This document shows, piece by piece, positions 43,672-52,864 of a stretch of 64,000 nucleotides of DNA. Within the stretch, counting starts at the first letter, position 1, and the number at the start of each line of letters is the position of its first letter. Position numbers and translations under genes: made by a program. The stretch covers positions 82,591 through 146,590 of the forward strand of contig JAHIYE010000004.1 in assembly GCA_018815325.1 (NCBI GenBank), in the 5' to 3' direction. The notes under the pieces are model-generated. The model did no database searches. It was not told the DNA's origin and worked only from the letters and a program-made list of their open reading frames with translations. This stretch comes from Gammaproteobacteria bacterium. GTDB lineage: Bacteria > Pseudomonadota > Gammaproteobacteria > Burkholderiales > Burkholderiaceae_C.

Positions 43672-46600
43672 CTAATCGAAGCTGAAGGTATAAAACAGGT
43701 CCACGGCGGGCACCGTCCCGGCCTGGGCCCGTACGGATATCCGTGGCGTGAGCATGTAGTTGATCTTGGCCAGGGTTTGCGCCCCTGACAGGCCCTGCTC
43801 ATAGCTCAGATAGGCGCGGGAGGACAAGCGTTTTCCCAGTGTCAGCACCGTGCCCTCCAGCGTGCCCGCGCCACGCAGGCTCACCTCCTCAAGCCCTGCG
43901 GCCTGGGCGATGCGCTGCTGCAGGGTGACCGATTCGCCCGCCGCCAGCAAGGCGCCTGCGGCGGTTTGCAGTACGCTGAATTCCTGGCCGCTGGAGGTCT
44001 CGACGCCATGGCCCAGCACCAGCCAGGAGAGCTTTTCACTGTCGGGCACGGAGGGGTTGGAGACCAGCTTCACGCTGGGGGCCTGGGCAGTGCCACTGAT
44101 GGCCACACCAGCCTCCACTTCCTGGTTCTTGCGCATGGCCACGATGTTGAGACCGGGATTGTCCACCGGTCCCTGGAAATTGAGGATGCCGCGTTCGATA
44201 TCGAGCCGCTGTCCGTAGGCGGCATAGGTGCCCTTGACGATGCGGATGCTGCCGCTTGAACGCGGCAGCCCACCCTCCACACTGACCAGCTTCACGGCAC
44301 CACCCAGTTGCGCGTCCAGCCCGCGCCCCTTCAGGTAGAACCGCTCTCCTAGGTCCATGTCCAGGTCGAAGCGGATCGCATAAGGTGATTTCTGGCGCAC
44401 TGCCGCCTGCTCCTGTCCCAGCACCACAACGTCATCACTGGCGCTGGGTGCATCGCCTTTGGGCAACTCCATCAGGCCCTGATCGACCTTGAGGCTGGAC
44501 TGCACCTGGATGCGCTTGTCCACCCACGAGGCCTCACCGCTTCCACTCAGAATCAGCAGACGATCAGGCCGGGAAAATATTTCCAGTTTATCCGCCTTCA
44601 GCGCCACTTGCATGCTGGGCACACCGGCTTCCAGTGCAGCCTGGCCCTGCCCCGACAGACTGCCCTTGCCTCCCTGCAGCGTAAGACTCTTGAGTTGCAA
44701 CACATCGTCCGCAAGCTCTGCCAGAAACTGGCCATCGCGCAGTTGCATGCCCTGTTCGGGCAACTCCAGCTTGAAACGCTCGCCCTTGAGCACACCGCCA
44801 AGCCGTGGTTGCGCCAAACTGCCGCTGCCGCGCACCTGCGCATGGAGAGCGCCATCGAGGATCAAGCCACCGGTTTTGTCCAGCAGCGGTGCCAGCCAGG
44901 CCAGCGAGTCGACGGAAAGATCAGCCCGGGTCTGCAAAGGCGCACTGCCAGCCAGGCCCCATACGCCGTCTTGCCGGGTCAACACACTGCTGGCCTCGGC
45001 GCTGAGGCGCCCCAGTTTGCCGCCGCTGGCATCCAGCGTGCCGCGAAGCTTGCTGTCGACTGCGGCCAGCGTCACGCGCAACTGATCAAGACCCAGGGCT
45101 GTGACGGGTATCACCGGCAACTGCACGTCACCCTTGTCACGCCACAGGCTGATGCGGCCATCAACCCGTTCGGCCGCCGTCACGTTCCACTCGCCATCCA
45201 GCATGAGATCCGTTTTCAGTCCTCCAGGATCCTTGGCCAGTTGCAATATCTCCTTGACGGCCAGACCCTTGAGGTTCCCATTGCTGGCCAATTGCCCTGC
45301 CTTGTATGCAAGCTCATGCACCGAGAGCACGGCACCCATGGCATGCAGCCTGGCATTGCCCAGCAGAAACTTTGCTTTGGCCAACTCCAGCCTCGCGGGC
45401 GCATCAAGCTTGAAGGCGTAAGGCCCCTGGTTATCCAGGCTCAGAATCTGGCCGGTCCACCCGGCTTCGTCGTGCCATCCTCCTTGAAGGCGGCTTTGCA
45501 GATCCATGGCCGCATTCTTCAAAGAGAGTTGCAACACATGCTGCGTACGTCGCCCCTGTCCCTTCAGGCTGAATTGCTGCAGCTGGATGTCCGGCGTTCG
45601 GACCTCACGTGCATTGGCATTCAGGGCCAGCAGGCCATCCAGCCCCTTGTCGAGGCGGCCGCTGGTCCGCAGACTTCCCACGCGGTAATCCTTCTGCCAG
45701 CGCAGGTCATCGGCGCTGAGCTCGAACCTGCCCGCAGGGGATGCAAAACGCCCGGTGATGCTGGCCTGCGCACGCAGCCGTCCAGCCAGCCGTCCATCCA
45801 GCTCGGCCAGGTTGCCGGCATCCAGCTCGACGGCGAGCGCATCCCCCTCTTCGCCGAGCGCGCCACGTACCGCCAACTGGTTATGCGCCAGACGCAGTGT
45901 CAGGTCGCTGTCCCAGAGGCGCTTGGCTGACAGGCTCAAGCGCCCCTTGCCAGACAGCGGCTGGCGCCGCAGGCTGCTGTCAGCCACCGTGAACTGCAGC
46001 GTGGCCTCGGGCTCTCCGGCAAGACGACCGGTGCCGGAGAACGCGGCATTCACCCGGGCGACAGGATAGTCACCGAATGCCGCAGGGTCGAAATTCTCCA
46101 GACTGCCGGCCAGCTCGAAACGCCGGGCTGTTGACAGGCCGAGCTTGCCATGCAGCGCAAGCCGGCCGCCGTCAGAGCGAAGCAGTGCCTGCCTGACTTC
46201 CAGCGCATCGTCGCGGTGAGCGACGTCGAGCTTGAGCTGGTAGCGCTGATAGCGCAAATCGGCCAGCACCTGTTGACTGCCGGCATCAGCCTCCAGCTGG
46301 ATGTCGCCCGTCAGCTGCATGGGCTTGAGCCTGGCGTGCAAACCCTGGGGCTTGAAGTTCTGGGTCTTGAGCGACAGATTCAGACGCTCATTGCGGATCT
46401 GACCCCGCCCCTCAAACCGGCCGGCCTGCGCCAGGTCCAGCATCAGGTCACTGAGCTCGGCCTGAGCGACCGTGCCGCTGAAACTGGCCGTCAGTGAACG
46501 CAGTGGCAGGCGAGCCTTGTCCACCGTGCCGGGCTGATCATTGAGCAGCTTGAGCGTGCCGGCATACATCCCGGCGTCCAGCCCTTTCAGCGTCACCAAG

Positions 46601-47430
46601 GCACTGATCTGTGCCTGCGGCAGGCCCTTGCCCAGGCGGGATGGGTCTATCTCGCGGGCCTCAAGCCGTGCGCTTTGCAAGACCTGTTTTTCAAACGGTG
46701 TCACCCAGGCTTCTGCTTCAGCTTGCCCACCTGCTGCGTTGGCCTTGGCCTTGAGCACGAGCTGCTGCAAACTGCCTGCCAGCGTGGCCTGCATCTGGTA
46801 AGGCAGGCTGCCTTTCTCCTGCTGGAGCCTGGCCTGCCCGGACAGGGCATAGGGCGCGGCATCAGACAGCTTCCAACTCATCTCGGCACGGCCCCAAGGG
46901 GTCGTCAAGCGCGACAGTATCAGTTCATAGGTGTCGTGGGGCTTGTCGAGCGCCAGGACGAGTTGGCTCAACACCTGCTCCACCCCGCCTGTCTTGAGCA
47001 CGATGCGCTCAACCTGCACCTTGGGCAGCGACAAACTCACGGGCAGCTTGAGCGATGGCGGCAGCTGCGGCGCCTCGCTCGACGCTTTGAGTTCCTCAAA
47101 CTGAAACGTTTTCACCGTGAGCACATCAACCTGAAGATGCTTTCGCCACAGGGCTCTGGGCGACCAGTCCAGGCGCAGGTCTTTCAATGTGATGCGCATG
47201 GCTTCGGTGGCAAAACTCAACTCATCCACCTGTACCGGGCCATACAGCGAGCCCTGCACGCCCTTCAGCAGCAGTTGGCCACCACTCAAGTCCTGCGCTT
47301 GTTGAGACGCCCAGCGCAGGGCCGGCTCGCTGCCCGCAAACCACGCCAGCCCCCCTGCCAGCGACAGCGACACGCCCAGGACCAGCAACAGAGCCCGGCC
47401 GATACGCGATGTGAGGATGCGGTTCGTCAT
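43672..47430 (-). CDS. tamB: TamB (translocation and assembly module, AsmA-like)
   Basis: A 1252-residue envelope protein with one N-terminal membrane anchor (GRALLLVLGVSLSLAGGLAWF, split GRALLLVLGV and SLSLAGGLAWF) and a long repetitive beta-rich body that forms a lipid-carrying groove between the membranes. The C-terminal DUF490 domain (from about residue 930) ends with ...RISVRAQAGTVPAVDLFYTFSFD (split RISVRAQAG, TVPAVDLFYTFSFD). It follows tamA by 5 bases in one operon, the standard arrangement. Homologues move phospholipids to the outer membrane and assist some outer-membrane proteins. Confidence 0.93.
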   Translation of the reverse strand: MTNRILTSRIGRALLLVLGVSLSLAGGLAWFAGSEPALRWASQQAQDLSGGQLLLKGVQGSLYGPVQVDELSFATEAMRITLKDLRLDWSPRALWRKHLQVDVLTVKTFQFEELKASSEAPQLPPSLKLPVSLSLPKVQVERIVLKTGGVEQVLSQLVLALDKPHDTYELILSRLTTPWGRAEMSWKLSDAAPYALSGQARLQQEKGSLPYQMQATLAGSLQQLVLKAKANAAGGQAEAEAWVTPFEKQVLQSARLEAREIDPSRLGKGLPQAQISALVTLKGLDAGMYAGTLKLLNDQPGTVDKARLPLRSLTASFSGTVAQAELSDLMLDLAQAGRFEGRGQIRNERLNLSLKTQNFKPQGLHARLKPMQLTGDIQLEADAGSQQVLADLRYQRYQLKLDVAHRDDALEVRQALLRSDGGRLALHGKLGLSTARRFELAGSLENFDPAAFGDYPVARVNAAFSGTGRLAGEPEATLQFTVADSSLRRQPLSGKGRLSLSAKRLWDSDLTLRLAHNQLAVRGALGEEGDALAVELDAGNLAELDGRLAGRLRAQASITGRFASPAGRFELSADDLRWQKDYRVGSLRTSGRLDKGLDGLLALNANAREVRTPDIQLQQFSLKGQGRRTQHVLQLSLKNAAMDLQSRLQGGWHDEAGWTGQILSLDNQGPYAFKLDAPARLELAKAKFLLGNARLHAMGAVLSVHELAYKAGQLASNGNLKGLAVKEILQLAKDPGGLKTDLMLDGEWNVTAAERVDGRISLWRDKGDVQLPVIPVTALGLDQLRVTLAAVDSKLRGTLDASGGKLGRLSAEASSVLTRQDGVWGLAGSAPLQTRADLSVDSLAWLAPLLDKTGGLILDGALHAQVRGSGSLAQPRLGGVLKGERFKLELPEQGMQLRDGQFLAELADDVLQLKSLTLQGGKGSLSGQGQAALEAGVPSMQVALKADKLEIFSRPDRLLILSGSGEASWVDKRIQVQSSLKVDQGLMELPKGDAPSASDDVVVLGQEQAAVRQKSPYAIRFDLDMDLGERFYLKGRGLDAQLGGAVKLVSVEGGLPRSSGSIRIVKGTYAAYGQRLDIERGILNFQGPVDNPGLNIVAMRKNQEVEAGVAISGTAQAPSVKLVSNPSVPDSEKLSWLVLGHGVETSSGQEFSVLQTAAGALLAAGESVTLQQRIAQAAGLEEVSLRGAGTLEGTVLTLGKRLSSRAYLSYEQGLSGAQTLAKINYMLTPRISVRAQAGTVPAVDLFYTFSFD

Positions 47431-47435
47431 GCTGC

Positions 47436-49196
47436 TCAGAAGCTGAAGCCGACCGAAAAGTGCAGGCGAAATGCCTGCGTCTTATCGCCATAAGCGATGT
47501 CGAGGTTCAGGGGGCCGACGGGGCTCTTCCAGCGTGCACCGACACCGTAGCCCAGCACCAGCTTGAGATCTCCCAAGCTGTCGGCCGCGTTGCCCCGGTC
47601 AACGAAGGCGGCAGCGCCCCATTGCGGCACAAACCAGTGCACGTATTCGGCGCTGGCCACGGCAAGATAACGCCCCCCTACGATGGCACTCCCTTCCGGG
47701 ATACCCAGACTCTGGTACGCATAGCCCCGCACGGTCTGGTCACCCCCGGTACGGAACAGGAAGTCCGTGGGAATGCCATCGCGCCCCGCGGCTGCCACGA
47801 CGCCCAGTTCACCGCGCAGAACAAGTTGGTCGCGCTTGCCCAAGGGTTGAAAGTACACCGCCCGGCCATAGCCGCGCAGGAAGTCACGATCAGAGAGCAG
47901 GCTTTTGGCCGCCACGTCGGTCTGTAGCGTGAGCAGGTAGCCCTGAGTCGGGTAGAGCAGGTTGTCCACATCGCGTCGCGTCCAGCTGTAACCGGGAACC
48001 AGCGCGGTACTTGGTTCGTTGCGCACGCCTGCCACGTCCTGCTGCTCCAGGAAATAGCGTATGCCATAGCTTGATTCGTTCTTGCCCTTGATAAAGCTGC
48101 GCTTGCCACCCAGCACCAGCTTGCGGGTGACTTCGCCCTGGATATCCTTTCGCTCCATCAGGGCCGTGAGACTGTCGCGATAACCCTGCGCCGTCAACGG
48201 AAACTGCAGTTCTGCGCCCAGGGACTGGCTCCGGCTGTCAAGCTTGAGCGCACTTGAGAGGCGCCAGGCGCGATCGAGGAAATTGAGGTCCCGGTAATCG
48301 ATTTGCGCGCGCGCGCCGACATCGGTGCTCATGCCAATGCCAAATCCCAGCTTGCGTGAGAGGTTCTCCGTGACCTCCACCTGTATGGGCACGCGCGTGT
48401 TGCGTGTGGCATCCGAATCGACCGTCACGATCGCCCCGGCGAAATAGGGGCTGTCCTGCAACCGTGACTGCAATTCGAGCAAGCGGGCCTGGGAATATGG
48501 TTCGCCGGGACGAATCGGGTTGAGCCGCTCCACGATGCTCAAGGGATAGCGCTTGAGCCCCTTGACATCGAGGGCCCCGAAGGTAAAGGCTGGCCCGCTG
48601 TCCAGCACCACCCGCAAGTTGACGTGATGGGATGCCGGATCAACCACCGCCTGACTCTCGGCCACGGTGGCCGCCGGGTAGCCTTCAAGCAGCAGACTCT
48701 TGAGCGCGTTGCGCTTGGCAGCCTCCCAGTCTTCGTGCCGGAAGATAGCGTCCCTGCCCAGGCTCCAGTTGTCCTGGATGGTTTTCAAGCGTTGCCGGCT
48801 TTCTGCCGAGCCATCCGCAAGTGGACCATTCAGCTGGAGATCGATACCGCGTACCCGAACCGCCTCGCCTGGCACGATGTCCAGCCGCACCTGCCACTTG
48901 CCTTCATCAACCGACTCCAGGCCGGCTTCGATCTGGGGACCGTAATAGCCCAGGGTTGCCAGAAATTCGCCGATCTGGGCCGGTGCCAGCCGCACCAGAC
49001 GGCGCAGCTGGGTTTCGTCCATGCGATCGTTGCCGCGCCAGCGATACAGGTCCAGGTTCGCCTCCATCATGCTGCGCTGTGCCTGGGGCACATGCAACTC
49101 GATGTCGTAGGTGAATACAGGTTCCGCCGCTTGAACGGTCAAAGCCAACAGAGCAACCAGCACAGCCAGGCCACAGGCACGAACTGACTTGATCAT
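47436..49196 (-). CDS. tamA: TamA, Omp85-family outer membrane protein
   Basis: A 586-residue outer-membrane protein. The signal peptide is residues 1-23 (VLVALLALTVQAAE end). Three POTRA domains span about 24-250, and the 16-stranded barrel spans 255-586. VRGYAYQSLGIPEG (near residue 490) is the Omp85 VRGY/F loop motif. The final Phe of HFSVGFSF is the usual barrel end. It partners TamB, encoded directly downstream. Confidence 0.93.
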   Translation of the reverse strand: MIKSVRACGLAVLVALLALTVQAAEPVFTYDIELHVPQAQRSMMEANLDLYRWRGNDRMDETQLRRLVRLAPAQIGEFLATLGYYGPQIEAGLESVDEGKWQVRLDIVPGEAVRVRGIDLQLNGPLADGSAESRQRLKTIQDNWSLGRDAIFRHEDWEAAKRNALKSLLLEGYPAATVAESQAVVDPASHHVNLRVVLDSGPAFTFGALDVKGLKRYPLSIVERLNPIRPGEPYSQARLLELQSRLQDSPYFAGAIVTVDSDATRNTRVPIQVEVTENLSRKLGFGIGMSTDVGARAQIDYRDLNFLDRAWRLSSALKLDSRSQSLGAELQFPLTAQGYRDSLTALMERKDIQGEVTRKLVLGGKRSFIKGKNESSYGIRYFLEQQDVAGVRNEPSTALVPGYSWTRRDVDNLLYPTQGYLLTLQTDVAAKSLLSDRDFLRGYGRAVYFQPLGKRDQLVLRGELGVVAAAGRDGIPTDFLFRTGGDQTVRGYAYQSLGIPEGSAIVGGRYLAVASAEYVHWFVPQWGAAAFVDRGNAADSLGDLKLVLGYGVGARWKSPVGPLNLDIAYGDKTQAFRLHFSVGFSF

Positions 49197-49205
49197 GAAC
49201 AGGCT

Positions 49206-49397
49206 TCAGGCTCGGGTATCGAGCCAGCGCAACAGCTCCCACACAGGCAGGGCCGACAAGCCGCCCGCCATGCCAGCCAGATAGCTGGGCATGGGGGTGT
49301 CGAAAAGCTGACGCCAGAACCAGCCCGCGGCAAAGCTGGCAATAAGCATGACGAAAAGAGTGATGAGGAGTTTTTGCCAGGTTTTCATACGCACCAC
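49206..49397 (-). CDS. Small two-segment membrane protein, hypothetical
   Basis: 63 residues (GTG start at 49397) or 60 (ATG at 49388). The first hydrophobic segment is LLITLFVMLIASFAAGWFW and the second SYLAGMAGGLSALPVWELL, and the end is basic/acidic. It lies 9 bases upstream of tamA in the same direction and may be the first gene of the tam operon. No family recognised; I rate it as a probable real gene because of its membrane pattern and context. Confidence 0.55.
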   Translation of the reverse strand: MVRMKTWQKLLITLFVMLIASFAAGWFWRQLFDTPMPSYLAGMAGGLSALPVWELLRWLDTRA

Positions 49398-49536
49398 ATC
49401 GCAAGGATTCGTGGATCACGGATTGCGCAAACCATCCATCGTTGGACCTGGTATGCCCGTGCATTATATTTTTTACACTGAAACCAGTGTGCTGCACGGG
49501 TATTGGCCCTGCCAAAGCGCCCAACGGTCACGCTGA

Positions 49537-49974
49537 TCAGGAACGCACCACGAACACAGGGAGCTTGGTATGTGACAACACGCGCTGAGTTTGGCTGCCC
49601 AGCACCAGTTTTTCAAGACCGCGCCGGCCATGCGATCCCATGACGATCAAGTCGGCCTTCACCGAGTCAGCGGCCTCCAGAATGCCGCGCCAGACCGAGT
49701 GGTACTCCACGACCGAGGTACTGGTGTTGATGCCCTGCGCTTCAAAACTCTGCTGGGCATTTTTGATCGCCTCGTGTGCCTCGGCATTGGCCGCACTGAG
49801 GTAGGCGGTGCGGCCATAGGCAAAGTCGGTCCCGACACCGGTAAACGGATACGGATCGATCACATAGATCACCGTCACATCGCTGCCAAACGCTTTCGCC
49901 AGTCCAATGGCTTTGTCTATCACCTGGTCCGCGACTTCAGAGCCATCTACCGGAACGAGAATATGTTTGAACAT
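49537..49974 (-). CDS. Universal stress protein UspA family (second copy)
   Basis: A 145-residue Usp. MFKHILVPVDGSEVADQVID is the start, and the ATP signature GSHGRRG-x9-GSQTQRVL lies near residues 115-138. It is related to but clearly diverged from the one at 20554 (same ends, different middle). A strong FNR-like box at 50055-50068 lies upstream. It is a single-gene unit, likely induced when oxygen is short. Confidence 0.92.
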   Translation of the reverse strand: MFKHILVPVDGSEVADQVIDKAIGLAKAFGSDVTVIYVIDPYPFTGVGTDFAYGRTAYLSAANAEAHEAIKNAQQSFEAQGINTSTSVVEYHSVWRGILEAADSVKADLIVMGSHGRRGLEKLVLGSQTQRVLSHTKLPVFVVRS

Positions 49975-50027
49975 CTTGCTGCCTCCTTCTGCCCTGGGCC
50001 GGTGGTTATCAAATAGCTGCTGTTTTC

Positions 50028-50068
50028 AGTATGCGCCATCCACCGTCGCCGATATTGATACGTGTCAA
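50028..50068 (-). promoter_or_regulatory. FNR/Dnr-dependent promoter of the second uspA
   Basis: TTGATACGTGTCAA at 50055-50068 fits TTGAT-N4-GTCAA exactly, the form often reported for Dnr/Anr sites. CATACT (minus strand, 50033-50028) is centred 31 bp away, the class II spacing. The predicted start is near 50020. The box sits just after the stop of the upstream oxygenase gene. Confidence 0.7.
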
Positions 50069-50069
50069 C

Positions 50070-50813
50070 TCAGGCGGCTTCGTCCTGAAACCCTCCGGCA
50101 CGCAAGGTCAGGACCAGCGTGTCACGGTGTCCCTCCTGCTGCAGGGGCTGGATCGGCGTGGACTCGTGGATCACCCGGGCATCATCGAGCAGCAGCACCG
50201 ACCAGGGCTCGATCAGCGTGAAACGTTGCCCGTTGGGACCCGTGGCCTCGAACACCCGGGTTTCGCCGCCCTTCACACCCTGCCGGTCAACCAGAAAAAC
50301 CGCCACCAGATCCACCCCATCGCGGTGCGCGCCTTCCGGCGTAGGGCGGCCAATGCCGTCGGAGGTGTCAATCCTGAACTGGTGTGCTTCGACATACCAG
50401 TCCTGTCGTCCCTTGAGCGAAGAACACACGCTAGCGAGCCAGACCAGCAGTTGCTTCCATACGGGCTGGCTCACGAGCTCTGCATCCATGGGTTCAAACA
50501 TCCGGCTCATGCCACCATGCAGGGCGTTGTACTCAATCGGCTGCCAGTGCGCACGGTGTGCAGATTGCGTGAGTTGCTCCCCCTGGACCACAAAACAGGC
50601 GTGGCGCCGCCGCCGGTAGCGGCCGCCATCCTTGAGGTGCGCGTCGGGCGGAAGATCACCCCAACTGGGCGCAAGCGCATGGAGGGCCCCCAGGTCGCAG
50701 CCGGACATGTCGCACAGGCTGCGTGCATCGAGCACGGCATAGCCCTGCTGCTGTAAAACTGGAACCAGCTCGGCAGGGCTGGCCTTGGGAGGGGAAAGTA
50801 GCGGCGTTGTCAT
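50070..50813 (-). CDS. 2-oxoglutarate/Fe(II)-dependent dioxygenase-like protein
   Basis: A 247-residue cupin-fold oxygenase of the IDO-like 2OG-Fe group. GAHRDGVDLVAVFLVDR carries the HxD facial-triad residues (about 157-159), and VIHESTPIQP carries the distal His (about 218); HRDTLVLTLRA holds the Arg for 2-oxoglutarate. Relatives hydroxylate free amino acids such as isoleucine. The ATG at 50813 is preferred, with the upstream 11 codons not domain-like. It lies 48 bases after the cupin gene in the same direction; substrate unknown. Confidence 0.8.
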   Translation of the reverse strand: MTTPLLSPPKASPAELVPVLQQQGYAVLDARSLCDMSGCDLGALHALAPSWGDLPPDAHLKDGGRYRRRRHACFVVQGEQLTQSAHRAHWQPIEYNALHGGMSRMFEPMDAELVSQPVWKQLLVWLASVCSSLKGRQDWYVEAHQFRIDTSDGIGRPTPEGAHRDGVDLVAVFLVDRQGVKGGETRVFEATGPNGQRFTLIEPWSVLLLDDARVIHESTPIQPLQQEGHRDTLVLTLRAGGFQDEAA

Positions 50814-50861
50814 GAGGCCAGAGCTTACCCTGTCACGCAAGCCCAAATGCCGTCGTTGGGG

Positions 50862-51389
50862 CTAAACCCCGCCCTGCGGATGGGTGGGGTCAACCCACAG
50901 CACCGTCTGGGGTTTTTCCACCGGTTCGATGTCCAGGTTGACGGCCACCGCCTCACCATCGCTGCGGCACAGCACGCACTCCAGCGCCTCCGTGGGGCTG
51001 GCATTGATCTCCTGATGCGGCACGTAGGGCGGCACGTAGATGAAGTCGCCCGGGCCTCCCTCGGCCGTGAACTCAAGGTGCTCCCCCCAGCGCATGCGGG
51101 CGCGCCCCTTGACGATATAGATCACGCTCTCCAGCGGGCCATGGTGGTGGGCACCGGTCTTGGCATCGGGATGAATGGTGACCGTTCCCGCCCACAGCTT
51201 CTGGGCTCCCACGCGTGCGAAGTTGATGGCCGCCTTGCGGTCCATGCCCGGGGTCTGGGCCGTGTTGGGATCGAGTTGCGTGCCACTGATCACACGCACC
51301 CCGTCATGTTTCCAGTCTGTCGCGTCGGCCGTATGCGTGTGCTTCGCATCATGAGGGTGCGTATGTGTTGGCTCGTGTGAATGGCTCAT
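50862..51389 (-). CDS. Cupin-domain protein with His-rich N-terminus
   Basis: A 175-residue protein. The first 22 residues are rich in His (SHSHEPTHTHPHDAKHTHT), a probable metal-binding tail. The cupin core has motif 1 PDAKTGAHHHGPLESVIYIV (three His and Glu, about residues 74-93) and motif 2 PGDFIYVPPYVPHQEINA (split PGDFIYVPP and YVPHQEINA). It is probably a metal-dependent small-molecule enzyme or sensor. The start overlaps the stop of the serine hydrolase (ATGA), so the three genes form one operon. Confidence 0.87.
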   Translation of the reverse strand: MSHSHEPTHTHPHDAKHTHTADATDWKHDGVRVISGTQLDPNTAQTPGMDRKAAINFARVGAQKLWAGTVTIHPDAKTGAHHHGPLESVIYIVKGRARMRWGEHLEFTAEGGPGDFIYVPPYVPHQEINASPTEALECVLCRSDGEAVAVNLDIEPVEKPQTVLWVDPTHPQGGV

Positions 51390-52780
51390 GGTTGAACACC
51401 TCCTTCTTGCTGCTGAGTCAGGGTTTGCTCTTGCTCCAGCGCCTGTTCCTGCTCCAATACCTGCGCCAGTTCTGACTCTGACTCTGACTCTGACTCTGAC
51501 TCTGACTCTGACTCTGACTCTGACTCTGACTCGGGTTCGGGTTCGGGTTCGGGTTCGTCCATCAGGGCAGCGTAGACGAGGCTGCGAAACAACGGTCGGT
51601 AGTAATCCCGCTGATTGGGCGCCTGGATCATCATGATCGCAAACATGTCCTCCACGGGATCGACAAAGAAGGTCGTGCCGGCAATCCCGCCCCAGTAGTA
51701 CAAGCCCACGGAGCCGGGCACGGCCGCCATGCCTAAAGCCGTGCGCACGGCAAACCCCAGGCCAAAACCATGGCCCGGCGGCAGCAGCGTCTGCGCGGCT
51801 CCCTGAGGGTTGACGGGTATCTGGCCCAGATGGTCGGCCGTCATGAACTCCACCGTGCGAGGACCCAGCAGGCGAACCCCGTCGAGCTCACCCTTGTTGA
51901 GCATGAACTGCAAAAACCGGGCGTAATCCATCGCGGTCGAAACAAGACCACCGCCACCGGACTTCAAGGCCACGTCGCCTCGCACATTGATCAGTGGCAT
52001 GGGCACACCACCGTCCGGATCGTGGGCAAAAGCCTCGGCGATACGGACATGGTGCGTCTCGGGCACGGAGAACCATGTCTCATGCATGCCCAGGGGATGC
52101 AGGACGTGCTCCTGCAGGAAAGCATCCAGCTCCTGTCCGCTGAGCACTTCCACCAGGCGGCCGAGCACATCGGTGGCACGGCTGTATTCCCACACGCTGC
52201 CAGGATCGGCAATCAGCGGCAGGCCCGCCAGCGCCTTGGAAAACTCCTCGTTGCTGCGCTGGCGTGAACCGATATTGGCGGCCGCATATTGCTTGTTCAC
52301 CGGTGCTGCCCCCATGAACTCATAGGTAAGACCGGCCGTATGGCGCAGCAAATCCTGTACCGTGGCCGGCCGACTGGGCGTGCGCAAGGCCAGCTGCCCC
52401 TTGACCTGCACGGCAACATGCTGCGCGGCAAACTCGGGCAGGTGCTTGGCAATAGGGTCGCTCAGCAAGACCTTGCCCTGCTCCATGAGCATCATCACGG
52501 CCACCGATACGATCGGCTTGGTCATGGAGTAGATGCGAAAGATCGAATCCTTCTCCATGGGTTGGCCGGATTCCGGGTTCTGCATGCCCAGGCTCTTGTA
52601 CAGGGCAATCCGGCCATGGCGCGCAATCAGTACCACCGCACCGGGCAGACGCTGCTGGTCGATTTCAGACTGCAGGGCCTTGAGAAGCTGGGTCGTGCGT
52701 TGCTCGCTCAGACCCGCTTCTGCCGGTGTGGACATGACCAGCCTGCGAAGAAAATGGGAAGGTGCGCTTGTCTGCGGCAT
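51386..52780 (-). CDS. Serine hydrolase, class C beta-lactamase fold, with Ser-Glu repeat tail
   Basis: A 464-residue cytoplasmic-looking member of the beta-lactamase/esterase family (no clear signal peptide). The nucleophile is in SMTKPIVSVAV (about residue 84, SxxK), the tyrosine of the second motif in EYSRATDVLG, and HGFGLGF resembles the third. Such proteins are usually esterases or peptidases, not drug resistance factors. The last ~60 residues are (PE)4-(SE)10 and a Gln/Glu-rich end, encoded by two arrays of 6-bp repeats, so tail length probably varies. ATG 52735 is a possible alternative start. Confidence 0.85.
   Translation of the reverse strand: MPQTSAPSHFLRRLVMSTPAEAGLSEQRTTQLLKALQSEIDQQRLPGAVVLIARHGRIALYKSLGMQNPESGQPMEKDSIFRIYSMTKPIVSVAVMMLMEQGKVLLSDPIAKHLPEFAAQHVAVQVKGQLALRTPSRPATVQDLLRHTAGLTYEFMGAAPVNKQYAAANIGSRQRSNEEFSKALAGLPLIADPGSVWEYSRATDVLGRLVEVLSGQELDAFLQEHVLHPLGMHETWFSVPETHHVRIAEAFAHDPDGGVPMPLINVRGDVALKSGGGGLVSTAMDYARFLQFMLNKGELDGVRLLGPRTVEFMTADHLGQIPVNPQGAAQTLLPPGHGFGLGFAVRTALGMAAVPGSVGLYYWGGIAGTTFFVDPVEDMFAIMMIQAPNQRDYYRPLFRSLVYAALMDEPEPEPEPESESESESESESESESESESELAQVLEQEQALEQEQTLTQQQEGGVQP
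51471..51557. repeat. Hexanucleotide tandem arrays inside the serine hydrolase gene
   Basis: Ten perfect copies of TCTGAC (51471-51530), directly followed by about 4.5 copies of TCGGGT (51531-51557). They are in frame with the gene on the minus strand. Gain or loss of units would lengthen or shorten the tail without a frameshift. Confidence 0.95.
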
Positions 52781-52864
52781 CAGCGCCCCCTGCTTTCACA
52801 GCGCGTCTGGTCTATCGTGGTTTCGAACATGGTCGGCTCCCGTGTTTGGTTCAAATGTCTATTG

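Noticed and set aside
51471..51557. Regular repeats considered as a CRISPR array
   Set aside because: Units are 6 bp, contiguous, without spacers, and in frame with a gene; no cas genes are present.
51388..51636. 82-codon plus-strand frame giving Leu-Thr and Arg-Val repeats
   Set aside because: It is only the reverse reading of the hexanucleotide arrays within the serine hydrolase gene.
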